Position numbers and translations under genes: made by a program. Of a DNA stretch of 64,000 nt, positions 29,675-39,469 are shown piece by piece. The DNA is from Minwuia sp. (GTDB lineage Bacteria > Pseudomonadota > Alphaproteobacteria > Minwuiales > Minwuiaceae), in assembly GCA_029210175.1 (NCBI GenBank), contig JARGPL010000003.1, positions 62,001 to 126,000 on the forward strand, written 5' to 3'. The first letter of the stretch is position 1. Each line of letters opens with the position of its first letter. A model generated the notes under the pieces. It was given only the letters and a program-made list of their open reading frames with translations, searched no databases and was not told the DNA's origin.

Positions 29675-31141
29675 ATGCTATTTTTTGAAACGAAATTCTT
29701 TTGGCTCTTTTTTGCATTTCTAATTTTTTATTTTTCGGTTGGAAAAAAATACCGACCAATTGTTATCATCGTTACCAGCTATATATTCTATGGCACTTGG
29801 GATTGGCGATTCCTCTCACTCCTCATTGCCTCGACCAGCGTTGACTATTTCAGCGGTCTACGCATCGAAAATTCAAAAAACGAGCATGTTCGAAAAAGAT
29901 GGCTACTTACGAGTATAATATTTAATATCGGCCTATTGGGCATATTCAAGTATTTTGATTTCTTTGCATCAGAAATACAGTCGTTGTTTGGAGTTTCAGG
30001 GGAAAACTATCTTCTACTTAATGTCATTTTGCCAGCAGGTATTTCATTTTACACATTCCAAACCCTCGGATATGTGATCGACGTTTATAGACGACAGCAG
30101 AAGGCGGAAACTTCTTACTGGAACTTCGCTGCATTTGTGAGTTTTTTCCCACAGTTGATCGCAGGACCGATCGAGCGTGCCCATGTCCTGCTTGAGCAGA
30201 TTAAGAACCCGCTTCCACCAAAATTGAGCAACTTTTACCTCGGTACGCGACTGTTTCTGTTCGGCATGGCTAAGAAGATCGTTATTGCAGACAACCTCGC
30301 GAAATTCGTTGATCCGGCATTCGCAGATCCTGCGGCCCAAGACCCGGTCACGTTGTTATTGGCAGCATATTGCTTCTCGTTTCAGATTTACTGTGATTTC
30401 TCAGGCTATACAGACATGGCACGGGGCGTCGCAAAGATAATCGGCATTGACCTCTCGATAAACTTCAACTTTCCCTACTTCGCACAGAGTATCCGATCTT
30501 TCTGGCAACGATGGCATATTACGCTCTATAGTTGGTTCCGCGACTACATCTACCGTCCGCTCGGGGGAAGCAGAGTCAGTTCGGGCCAAACAATTCGCAA
30601 TATTCTCATCATTTTCGCGATCTCCGGCCTTTGGCATGGGGCGGGCTGGCAATTTATTGTCTGGGGACTGATCCATGGGACATACATCTGCATCGAACGT
30701 GCGTTGGAAGAAACCATTGTTGGACGCTTCTTCAGGCACCTGCCAGCATTCGTCAAATGCATCATGATCTTCCATTTTGTCACGTTCGCCTGGATATTCT
30801 TTCGTTCGCCGGACCTGTCGAGTGCGTTGGCCTACTTAAACGGAATAGGCGGAATTTTCACACAGGACTGGACCATCTCCTGGATCACGGTACCGCTCGA
30901 GTATGCAACGTATACGCTACCTGCGATTGGCCAGAGTACGGCCATGCCGTTTTATTTCGCGGCCCTTCTGGTGCTTGTCGCGCCGCTGGTTGTCTGTGAA
31001 TATTTTGCGAAGTCTCGCCCCGTTGGATTCGATCGAACATGGCCCGTCGATGCTAGAGTGATCCTTTACGCCACACTTGCATTGGTAATGTTCTGGTTCA
31101 ACGCCGAAGGTAATCCGGCGTTCATCTACTTCCAGTTCTAG
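29675..31141 (+). CDS. MBOAT family O-acyltransferase (AlgI-like)
   Basis: A 488-residue polytopic membrane protein of the MBOAT family, DltB/AlgI branch. Diagnostic parts are GISFYTFQTLGYVIDVYR, FFPQLIAGPIERA, FCDFSGYTDMARG-like YCDFSGYTDMARG, FWQRWHITLYSWFRDYIYRP and the catalytic His in SGLWHGAGWQFIVWG (about residue 322). Such proteins move acetyl groups across the inner membrane onto an exopolysaccharide. ATG 29675 gives the normal hydrophobic start. Codon use and base composition are much more AT-rich than in neighbours, suggesting recent transfer. It abuts the SGNH-like gene, its probable periplasmic partner. Confidence 0.92.
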   Translation: MLFFETKFFWLFFAFLIFYFSVGKKYRPIVIIVTSYIFYGTWDWRFLSLLIASTSVDYFSGLRIENSKNEHVRKRWLLTSIIFNIGLLGIFKYFDFFASEIQSLFGVSGENYLLLNVILPAGISFYTFQTLGYVIDVYRRQQKAETSYWNFAAFVSFFPQLIAGPIERAHVLLEQIKNPLPPKLSNFYLGTRLFLFGMAKKIVIADNLAKFVDPAFADPAAQDPVTLLLAAYCFSFQIYCDFSGYTDMARGVAKIIGIDLSINFNFPYFAQSIRSFWQRWHITLYSWFRDYIYRPLGGSRVSSGQTIRNILIIFAISGLWHGAGWQFIVWGLIHGTYICIERALEETIVGRFFRHLPAFVKCIMIFHFVTFAWIFFRSPDLSSALAYLNGIGGIFTQDWTISWITVPLEYATYTLPAIGQSTAMPFYFAALLVLVAPLVVCEYFAKSRPVGFDRTWPVDARVILYATLALVMFWFNAEGNPAFIYFQF

Positions 31142-31150
31142 GTGAATAGC

Positions 31151-32170
31151 ATGACCCTGATACGCATCGCGCTTGTTTTCGCCGGGCTTTTCCTTGCCAA
31201 TTCAGGCATCAACTGGCTAGACCAGAACGTCAACGTCAATCGAGTCTACGGAAACGCCTTGAGTGCCCACATGGCAAAGAACGACCTGACGAGCGAAGTC
31301 ATTTTCATCGGCGACAGCCGAACGCATCAAGGCGTCATTCCGACGGAATTTACGGGGGCCATTCAAGAGCGCACGGGCAGAAATGTGCCTGCCTGGAACT
31401 TCGGTCGCCCCGGCATGCAGATTCCATTCTTCTATTTTACGATCGAGGAATTCGCTAAGGCCTCCGGGAAGTGGCCCCGAGCAGTCATCATGAATGCGAG
31501 CTATTACCTGCTTTGCCGCAAGGACTGGATGAACCGGGTCTATCTACCCTATTTTGAACTGGAACCGGAACAATTCGATACCGCTGCGGATCTCGGCGTG
31601 ATCTGGCCCTGGGAGAAGTGGTACTGGCAAGCCCGACAGGACATTCCGCTGCTAGGCAGTTTTCACATGGTGAACACGCTGTTCGGCATGCTCGCAAAAT
31701 CTGCACCCGTTGCAACGCTGAATTCATTTGAGTCTTACTCAAAGCATGTCTACAGCGCCTATTCCGACGAATTGCGCGGATACTACCCTAGGGGCAACAT
31801 CCACATCGGACCAAACGACCGCCGCAAGACCCGCACCTTTCGCGACGACCTAGCTTGCGATAATTTTCTCCAATTCTTGGACAAGCTGATCGTAGATGCG
31901 AAGCAACATGGAACCATGGTCATCATTTATGAATTTCCCTGGGCGAAAGCTCAAGAATCACCTCTTGATAATGCTATGATCGCTTATTATCAAACTAAAG
32001 TGAAGAACATCACCAAGAGACATGAAAACTCTTTGTTTATTGAATATGATCATTTCTGGGATTACAGAAATTTCGTGGACACACTACATCTTAATAATAG
32101 AGGTGCTAGCAAATTAACAAATTTGATAGCTGAATGGTATATTGAGGAAATCGGCATTATTGATAATTAG
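31151..32170 (+). CDS. SGNH-hydrolase-like exported protein (AlgJ/AlgX-like partner of MBOAT)
   Basis: About 339 residues starting at ATG 31151 (AGGTGA six bases upstream; GTG 31142 directly after the MBOAT stop is possible). One N-terminal hydrophobic segment acts as signal anchor. IFIGDSRTHQG is the block I nucleophile Ser motif and VDTLHLNNRGA near the end is the D-x-x-H block, so the Ser-His-Asp triad of SGNH enzymes is complete. Proteins like this complete polysaccharide O-acetylation begun by MBOAT. Similarity to a named family is weak. The 3' third is strongly AT-rich. Confidence 0.7.
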   Translation: MTLIRIALVFAGLFLANSGINWLDQNVNVNRVYGNALSAHMAKNDLTSEVIFIGDSRTHQGVIPTEFTGAIQERTGRNVPAWNFGRPGMQIPFFYFTIEEFAKASGKWPRAVIMNASYYLLCRKDWMNRVYLPYFELEPEQFDTAADLGVIWPWEKWYWQARQDIPLLGSFHMVNTLFGMLAKSAPVATLNSFESYSKHVYSAYSDELRGYYPRGNIHIGPNDRRKTRTFRDDLACDNFLQFLDKLIVDAKQHGTMVIIYEFPWAKAQESPLDNAMIAYYQTKVKNITKRHENSLFIEYDHFWDYRNFVDTLHLNNRGASKLTNLIAEWYIEEIGIIDN

Positions 32171-32355
32171 GGTCGCATCGGGTCGTCATCTGGACCCGCT
32201 GTCAAAAATGGTAGTGTCAAGCCTTCTATCTTCTTTGCTCAACGTCAATATTGCAGGGAGGGTTTCTGCTCGTATACAAACGAAGAGGGACACCCGAACC
32301 CATCGAATGCCCCTTTTCCGTTATCCAGACAATTCCATCACAAGATGGAGTCTGT

Positions 32356-32427
32356 ACCGGCCCTCTTCCCCACCCGGCCCCCATTCAGGATGATCCGGTG
32401 GGTGGCCGGGTGGAGGAGAGGGCCGGT
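32356..32427. repeat. very long hairpin between convergent genes
   Basis: The arm at 32356-32379 pairs with that at 32404-32427: 24 positions, of which only two inside are not Watson-Crick and these are G-T compatible. A further CCCA/TGGG pair closes inside, leaving a small loop. The rest of the 32171-32470 gap holds no gene. It probably terminates both the acyltransferase cassette and the nitronate monooxygenase, but its length is unusual and it may be a repeat-element end. Confidence 0.6.
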
Positions 32428-32470
32428 GATGCAATCCAGAAAAGGCGCCTTCAAGAGCCGTTAATCGCCG

Positions 32471-34098
<1,628 letters not shown>

Positions 34099-34132
34099 CT
34101 GAAATCCTCATTGTCCTGGGTCAAAGGCCGCC

Positions 34133-34366
34133 TCAGGCCAGCATCTGCGCAATCTGATCCTTCAGGTGCAGCCGTTCCTTGCGCATCCGCTCTTCCGTGA
34201 ACTGATCGGTCGGCTCCACATTGGTCTCCGCGCGGTGAATGTCGCGGTTCACGGTGTGATACTTCTCGGCCAGTTTCCTGAAATGCGCATCCGATGCGTT
34301 CAGGTCATGGATCTTCTGGACCTTGTCGGGAAATTCCTCGGCCAGTTCGTGCGGTGTGTGGGACAT
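34133..34366 (-). CDS. DUF465 (YdcH) family small protein
   Basis: A 77-residue helical protein with FRKLAEKYHTVNRDIHRAE and a C-terminal RMRKERLHLKDQIAQML, the signature of DUF465. Family members are short coiled-coil proteins of unknown function, common in alphaproteobacteria. A GGAGG-like AACAGGAGGTTCC ribosome site precedes ATG 34366. The DksA-like gene follows after 34 bases, so the two are likely cotranscribed. Confidence 0.85.
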   Translation of the reverse strand: MSHTPHELAEEFPDKVQKIHDLNASDAHFRKLAEKYHTVNRDIHRAETNVEPTDQFTEERMRKERLHLKDQIAQMLA

Positions 34367-34477
34367 GGAACCTCCTGTTGCTCTGCCCGGGCGACGACGC
34401 CGCGCCCACGCATCAGCCTAGGCCGTCGCGACGGCACATCCTTGATCTGGGTCAATCCCCTGCGAAACCTTGCACGG

Positions 34478-34518
34478 CGGCACAAGGCACAGCGGCACAA
34501 GGCACAGCGGCACAAGGC
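34478..34518. repeat. 15-base tandem repeat, 2.7 copies
   Basis: CGGCACAAGGCACAG is repeated exactly at 34478-34492 and 34493-34507, with an 11-base partial third copy to 34518. It is in the 5' region upstream of the small basic protein gene, not in a supported coding frame. Confidence 0.7.
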
Positions 34519-34608
34519 CCGGCAAGGGCTCGCCCATGGCCACCCCCGCCGCAACGGACCCCGCCAGCACCCCTGGCCCGGCCCTGCCGCAAACCCGAAG
34601 GAACCGAC

Positions 34609-34740
34609 ATGGGCAAAGGCAACAATGCGCGCGGCAACAAGGAAGCCAAGAAGCCGAAACAGGAAAAGCCGAAGGTCCACGCTACCGCCAACTCCAACGC
34701 CGGCAAGCCGCTGATCTCTCCGGGGAAGAAGGGGAAGTAG
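34609..34740 (+). CDS. small basic conserved-looking protein, 43 residues
   Basis: ATG 34609 has GAAGGA six bases upstream and opens a 43-codon frame beginning MGKGNNARGNKEAKKPKQEK and ending PGKKGK. It is very rich in Lys, Gly and Asn, with no hydrophobic segment. Short proteins with this kind of MGKGNNxRGNKEAKKPK start are found across proteobacteria and have no known role; a nucleic-acid-binding or ribosome-related part is only a guess from its charge. It stands alone between the tandem repeat and tRNA-Met. Confidence 0.7.
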   Translation: MGKGNNARGNKEAKKPKQEKPKVHATANSNAGKPLISPGKKGK

Positions 34741-34870
34741 GGGCGATAGCGATCTGCGCGGTCAATGGTGCGTCCAATACAGTATTGATACCCAAGCGGT
34801 ATCCGTAAACGGATGACCATCATTCACGGCGATTAGCCAATTTTGACCGCACTCGAAAACATAGGAAAAA

Positions 34871-34947
34871 TGGTAGCGGGAGAGGGACTTGAACCCCCGA
34901 CACGCGGATTATGATTCCGCTGCTCTAACCAGCTGAGCTACCCCGCC
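34871..34947 (-). tRNA. tRNA-Met (CAT), elongator type
   Basis: On the minus strand the sequence folds into a full cloverleaf: acceptor GGCGGGG/ with the matching 3' strand ending in an encoded CCA, D-loop AGCTCAGCTGGTTAGAGC, anticodon stem GCGGA/TCCGC around loop ATCATAA (anticodon CAT), and T-arm GGGGGTTCAAGTCCC. The first acceptor pair is intact, so it is an elongator Met or Ile(CAU) species rather than initiator; elongator Met fits best. Confidence 0.92.
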
Positions 34948-35153
34948 ACGACGGCGCGGATACTGGTCAGGGCGGGGCGGGTTGTCAAGCGATGGCGTGG
35001 GGGTTTTTTCGCGACCGCGAGATGATGGCCTGGCGAACGTCTGGTCGGGCGTTTCGCTGCTGCCGGAATGGCCCCTGCGGCGGTGCCGTGAACCCGGCAC
35101 GCCCCGGCGTCACTCTCTGCACAGCCGGGCGCTGGCCCGGTGCCGAGCGGACT

Positions 35154-36482
35154 TCAGAGACATTCCTGGAAGCGGACGGGCTGGCCGGGTTTCGTGCCGG
35201 TCAGGGCACCGTCGCGCATCACCGCTTGGCCGCGCACCAGCGTCATGACGGGCCAGCCGGTGACGGACTTGCCGTCGAACGGGGTCCAGCCGGAGACATT
35301 GGCCATCTGGGCGTGGGTGATGGTTTCGGTGCGTTGCATGTCCACCAGGGTGAAGTCGGCGTCGAAGCCACTGGCCAGACGCCCCTTCCCCGCGATGCCG
35401 AAGACACGGGCCGGACCAGCGCTGGTCAGGTCCATGAAACGGGTGAGGCTGAGACGGCCGGCGTTCACATGGTCCAGCAGGACCGGCACCAGGGTCTGCA
35501 CACCGGGCATGCCGGAGGGACTGGCCGGATACGGCTTCGCCTTTTCCTCGCGCGTGTGGGGGGCATGGTCGGAGCCGATGACATCCACCACACCCTGGGC
35601 CAGACCGCGCCAGAGACCGGCACGGTGGGCGGCGTCGCGGATCGGCGGGTTCATCTGCGCCAGGGTACCGAGCGCCGGGTAGGCGTCCTCCGCCGCCAGG
35701 GTCAGATGTTGCGGTGTTGCCTCCACCGTCGCGATGTCCTTGTTGGCGGCGAGCAGGATCATTTCCTCCGCCGTGGTCACATGCAGCACATGGATGCGCC
35801 GCCCGGCCTTGCGCGCCAGGGCGAGCAGACGCTGCGTGGCGCGGATGGCGCTCTCCGCATCGCGCCAGACGGGGTGGCTGGACGGATCCCCGGTGACACG
35901 CAGGTTCTCGCGCGCGTTCATCCGCGGCTCATCCTCGCAATGGACCGCCACGCGGCGGCGGCCATTCTGCAGCACCGCCAAGATGGACGGGTCGTCGGAG
36001 ACCAGCAGGGAACCGGTGGAGGCCCCCATGAAGATCTTCACCCCCGCCACACCGGGCATCAGTTCCAGCTGCGCAAGCTCCGGCGTGTTCTCCGCCGCCG
36101 CGCCGACATAGAACGCGTGGTCGACGGCGGCGCGGCCCCGGGCGCGATCCAGCTTGTCCTGAATGGCGGCGACGGTGGTGGTGGACGGGTTGGTGTTCGG
36201 CATCTCGAAGATCGCCGTGACGCCGCCCAGCGCCGCACCGGCCATGCCAGCTTCCAGGTTTTCCTTGTGCTCCGCCCCCGGTTCGCGGAAATGCACCTGG
36301 CTGTCGATGACACCGGGCAGGACATGCAGGCCGGTGGCGTCGATCACCTCCCCCGCGTCCGCCTTGGCCAGATCACCGATGAAGGCCGTATGCCCGTCGC
36401 GCACGCCGATGTCCGCCACGCCAGTGCCATCATGATTGACGATCGTGCCGCCACGGATGATCAGGTCATAGGTCTCAGCCAT
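35154..36482 (-). CDS. pyrC: dihydroorotase (class I-like)
   Basis: A 442-residue amidohydrolase. Key sites: GVIDSQVHFREPG near residue 58, the carboxylated Lys in GVKIFMGASTG, HCEDEP, the metal His in HVLHVTTAEE, and IGSDHAPHT with the catalytic Asp. These mark a dihydroorotase closing carbamoyl-aspartate to dihydroorotate in pyrimidine synthesis; allantoinase is a less likely alternative. The first His of the usual HxH is Gln, as in a known subset of these enzymes. No other pyr gene is adjacent, so a salvage or paralogous role is possible. ATG 36482 is the natural start. Confidence 0.82.
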   Translation of the reverse strand: MAETYDLIIRGGTIVNHDGTGVADIGVRDGHTAFIGDLAKADAGEVIDATGLHVLPGVIDSQVHFREPGAEHKENLEAGMAGAALGGVTAIFEMPNTNPSTTTVAAIQDKLDRARGRAAVDHAFYVGAAAENTPELAQLELMPGVAGVKIFMGASTGSLLVSDDPSILAVLQNGRRRVAVHCEDEPRMNARENLRVTGDPSSHPVWRDAESAIRATQRLLALARKAGRRIHVLHVTTAEEMILLAANKDIATVEATPQHLTLAAEDAYPALGTLAQMNPPIRDAAHRAGLWRGLAQGVVDVIGSDHAPHTREEKAKPYPASPSGMPGVQTLVPVLLDHVNAGRLSLTRFMDLTSAGPARVFGIAGKGRLASGFDADFTLVDMQRTETITHAQMANVSGWTPFDGKSVTGWPVMTLVRGQAVMRDGALTGTKPGQPVRFQECL

Positions 36483-36569
36483 CGGGATCGGGTCTCCGGG
36501 TCGGTTGGTAAATGGTGGTCGGTGGATAGTCGTTCGTCCGGGCGCGGCGGCGGTGCGGGTGCCGCGCCG

Positions 36570-36887
36570 TCAGCGCGACATGAAATGGGCGGCGACCAGC
36601 ACCTGATTGCGCTGCGCGGTGATGTAGCCGCTTTCACGGGACTTCTTCAGAAAACTGATCCAGTCCGGATCGGCCTGCATGGCGGCGCGCCTGGTTTCAC
36701 GGTCCGCGTGGCTGTCATAGGCCCAGACGTGGACGTAGGTATTCAGTTCCCCCACTTCCGGCGCACCGTACATGACGGGTTCGCCCAGATGCTTCTTCTG
36801 CACGGCCATGCCGTGTTCCTCCCAGATATTCATCTGCAGCGGAACGGTGCCTGGCAGGCAGGTATAGGTACGCATGTCGTAGATCAT
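36570..36887 (-). CDS. NIPSNAP family protein
   Basis: A 105-residue dimeric alpha-beta barrel (ferredoxin-like) protein. IYDMRTYTCLPGTVP at the N-terminus and YVHVWAYDSHADRETRRAAMQADPDW, seen as VHVWAYDSHADR, are typical of NIPSNAP-like proteins. ATG 36887 has GGGGGAGAGA just upstream and is preferred over a 21-residue extension. Function in bacteria is unknown; related proteins sit in degradation operons. It lies between dihydroorotase and nhaA on the same strand. Confidence 0.83.
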   Translation of the reverse strand: MIYDMRTYTCLPGTVPLQMNIWEEHGMAVQKKHLGEPVMYGAPEVGELNTYVHVWAYDSHADRETRRAAMQADPDWISFLKKSRESGYITAQRNQVLVAAHFMSR

Positions 36888-36983
36888 CGGTCTCTCCCCC
36901 AAAAAAGTGTCGGCGGCGGTCCGGATTCTGCGACCCGGGACCACCGCCACACTATGAAGCCAATCAGGTCAGAGGGGAACCGT

Positions 36984-38222
36984 TCAGAACCCCGCGTGCG
37001 CCTTGGTTGCAGCCCCCGGGCCGTTACCCTGATCCGTGGCCGACACCGGCCCCTGCAGCCGCAGGACGATGATGCCCATGATGGCGGAGGTGATGGAGCC
37101 GAGCAGCACGCCCAGGCGCACCGCATCCATCTGCGCCGGATCGGCGAAGGCGAGGGAGCCGATGAACAGGCTCATGGTGAAACCGATACCGGTCAGGCAG
37201 GCGACACCGTAGATGTGCAGCCAGTTGACCCCCTGCGGCAGGCGCCCGAGGCCGAACTTCACCAGCAACCAGACGAAGCTGAACACGCCCACCTGCTTGC
37301 CGATGAACAGGCCAAGCGCGATGCCGAGCGGCAGGGGTGCGAGCAGGTCGGCGAAGGAAATCCCGGCCAGCGACACGCCTGCATTGGCGAAGGCAAACAG
37401 AGGCAGGACGAGGAACGCGACCCAGGGCTTCAGACCGTGTTCCATGTTCAACAGCGGCCCATGGTCATCCTGCGGTGCACCCTTTGGCGCCCCCATCGGG
37501 ATGGTCAGGGCGATCATGACACCGGCCAGCGTGGCATGGACACCGGACTTCAGCACCGCAACCCAGATCACCAGTCCGATCAGCAGATAGGGCGCGGTTC
37601 GCGTCACCCCCATCATGTTGAACAACAGCAGCAAAGCGAAGCCGCCAAGGCCGATCAGCAGGGAGATCACGGACAGGTCCGCCGTGTAGAACAGGGCAAT
37701 GATGACGATTGCGGCAAGATCATCGATGATGGCAATGGCCAGCAGTAGGATCTTCAGCGCCACGGGCACCCGTGACCCCAGCAGGGCGAGGATACCCAGC
37801 GCGAAGGCAATGTCCGTCGCCGCCGGAATCGCCCAGCCGTCCAGGTTCACCGGCGTGCCGAGATTGATCATGACAAAGACAAGCGCGGGCAGGGTGATGC
37901 CGCCGATCGCGGCGACCACCGGCAGGATGGCGCGGTCCAGGCTGGACAGTTCGCCCTCCACCACCTCGCGCTTGATCTCGAGCCCGACAAGGAAGAAGAA
38001 GATGGCCATCAGACCGTCATTGACCCAGAGCAGCAGCGGCTTGGCGATCTCCAGCGCGCCGATCTTGACCTCGATCGGCACCGAAAGAAACGCGCTGTAG
38101 AATGGCGACAGGGGCGAGTTGTTGACGATCAGGGCCAGCAAGGCGGCGATCATCAGGGTGATACCCGGCGCAGCCTCCTGCCCCGCAAAGCGTTCCACCC
38201 GTCCCCAAAGTCCCTGTGCCAT
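36984..38222 (-). CDS. nhaA: Na+/H+ antiporter NhaA
   Basis: A 412-residue inner-membrane antiporter with about twelve helices. VNDGLMAIFFFLVGLEIKRE, the ion-site segments IPAATDIAFALGILALLG and LLAIAIIDDLAAIVIIALFY (paired Asp as in the E. coli D163-D164 region), and GIGFTMSLFIGSLAF are present. It exports sodium in exchange for protons and controls pH and salt tolerance, in keeping with a saline habitat. It is divergent from the OxyR-like regulator across a 193-base region full of ATAG/CTAT half-sites. Confidence 0.94.
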   Translation of the reverse strand: MAQGLWGRVERFAGQEAAPGITLMIAALLALIVNNSPLSPFYSAFLSVPIEVKIGALEIAKPLLLWVNDGLMAIFFFLVGLEIKREVVEGELSSLDRAILPVVAAIGGITLPALVFVMINLGTPVNLDGWAIPAATDIAFALGILALLGSRVPVALKILLLAIAIIDDLAAIVIIALFYTADLSVISLLIGLGGFALLLLFNMMGVTRTAPYLLIGLVIWVAVLKSGVHATLAGVMIALTIPMGAPKGAPQDDHGPLLNMEHGLKPWVAFLVLPLFAFANAGVSLAGISFADLLAPLPLGIALGLFIGKQVGVFSFVWLLVKFGLGRLPQGVNWLHIYGVACLTGIGFTMSLFIGSLAFADPAQMDAVRLGVLLGSITSAIMGIIVLRLQGPVSATDQGNGPGAATKAHAGF

Positions 38223-38299
38223 CCTGCTGTGCCCCTTCCATAGACAATCGGAGCGCTTCCTTAGCGCCCTTCCCCCAATAAGTGGTCAATTTGGTTTGC

Positions 38300-38381
38300 C
38301 TATCCAATTGATAGGCTGGACACGTTTAATAGTCTTTGACTATTGATATGGCGTCCAATGCCAGCCTACCTATGTTGATAG
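38300..38381. promoter_or_regulatory. array of ATAG/CTAT half-sites between nhaA and the OxyR-like gene
   Basis: CTAT occurs at 38300, 38340 and 38370, ATAG at 38311, 38329 and 38378. Two perfect inverted repeats result: CCTATC-CAATT-GATAGG (38299-38315) and AATAGTC-TTT-GACTATT (38328-38344). The second fits the 15-base OxyR half-element ATAG-N7-CTAT. The array lies immediately upstream of the LysR-type gene and is a good candidate for its binding site. Confidence 0.6.
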
Positions 38382-38415
38382 AGCAGCCGTGGGTCGCTGC
38401 ATAGGGGATCAGACC

Positions 38416-39333
38416 ATGCCTAGCCTGAGACAGCTCGAATATCTCGTCGCCCTGTCGGACATGCGCCACTTCCGGAAGGCAGCGGAGAAGACAGGCGTCA
38501 GCCAGCCGACGCTCAGCGCCCAGATCAGCGCCCTGGAACAGCGCCTGGGCGTGCAGCTGGTGGAACGCAGCCGCAGCGCCATCCTGTTGACCGACGCGGG
38601 CCGGCGAATCGAACAGATTGCCCGCCAGATGCTGCGGCAGGCCCAGGAGATACGGGACGTAGCGACCATTTCGCAGGGGCGAATGGGGGGCACGATCCGC
38701 ATGGGGCTGCCGCCGACCATCGGCCCGTTCCTGCTGCCGCGACTGCTGCCCGGTCTGCATGCCGAACACCCCGACTTCAAGATGTACGTGCGCGAGGACG
38801 TGCCTGACGCCCTGGCTCCGGCCCTGGCGGACGGGGTGCACGACGTCATCATTGCGCCCCTGCCCCTGCGCGGTCATGACATCGACAGCCGCCCCATCTT
38901 CCGCGAACCGCTGTTCGTGGTCGTGGCGGAGGATCATCCGCTGGCTCGGAAGGGCAGCCTGGACCGCATGGATCTGCGTGGTGAGGACGTGCTGGCGCTG
39001 GAACGCGGCCATCAGCTGCATGAACAGGTGGAACAGCTCTGTTCGGAATTCGGTGCGCGGCTGCAATTCGATTTCGAAGGCACCAGCCTCGATACCCTGC
39101 GCCAGATGGTGGCGCTGGGCATGGGCATCTCTTTCCTGCCCGGCCTGTATGTGCAGACCATCCTGACCCAGGAAAGCGGCGTGGTGGCGCTGCCCCTGAC
39201 CGGTCGCGGCCTGTTCCGCACCATCGGCATGGCCTGGCGGCGCACCTCCCCCCGCATTCAGGACTTCGGCGTGCTGGGCGACTTGGTGCAGGCAACTGTG
39301 GCGCGTGACTTCCCGGGCTTCCCGCGCCTTTGA
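38416..39333 (+). CDS. OxyR-like LysR-family regulator lacking the peroxidatic cysteine
   Basis: A 305-residue LysR-type regulator starting at ATG 38416 after AGGGG. The N-terminal helix-turn-helix reads MRHFRKAAEKTGVSQPTLSA and the whole effector domain follows OxyR, with SLDTLRQMVALGMGISFLP. However, the segment GHQLHEQVEQLC has Gln200 where E. coli OxyR has Cys199; only the resolving Cys (Cys209) remains. It therefore cannot form the canonical disulfide switch. A different signal is inferred. Divergent from nhaA and upstream of the bicarbonate transport pair, either of which could be a target. Confidence 0.87.
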   Translation: MPSLRQLEYLVALSDMRHFRKAAEKTGVSQPTLSAQISALEQRLGVQLVERSRSAILLTDAGRRIEQIARQMLRQAQEIRDVATISQGRMGGTIRMGLPPTIGPFLLPRLLPGLHAEHPDFKMYVREDVPDALAPALADGVHDVIIAPLPLRGHDIDSRPIFREPLFVVVAEDHPLARKGSLDRMDLRGEDVLALERGHQLHEQVEQLCSEFGARLQFDFEGTSLDTLRQMVALGMGISFLPGLYVQTILTQESGVVALPLTGRGLFRTIGMAWRRTSPRIQDFGVLGDLVQATVARDFPGFPRL

Positions 39334-39469
39334 CAACCTGATACCTGACTTGCGCGATAGCTGATCTGCGCAATGGTGGACATCCGCCTGCGCGCGACAG
39401 ATGGGCCGACCTGCCTGAGGGGGCGTCGGATACCGACAGGACTGCTTGAGACGAAGGGGCAGGGGAAGA

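Noticed and set aside
34992-37748. 918-codon plus-strand open frame opposite dihydroorotase, NIPSNAP and nhaA
   Set aside because: It crosses three well-supported genes on the other strand and its product is low-complexity.
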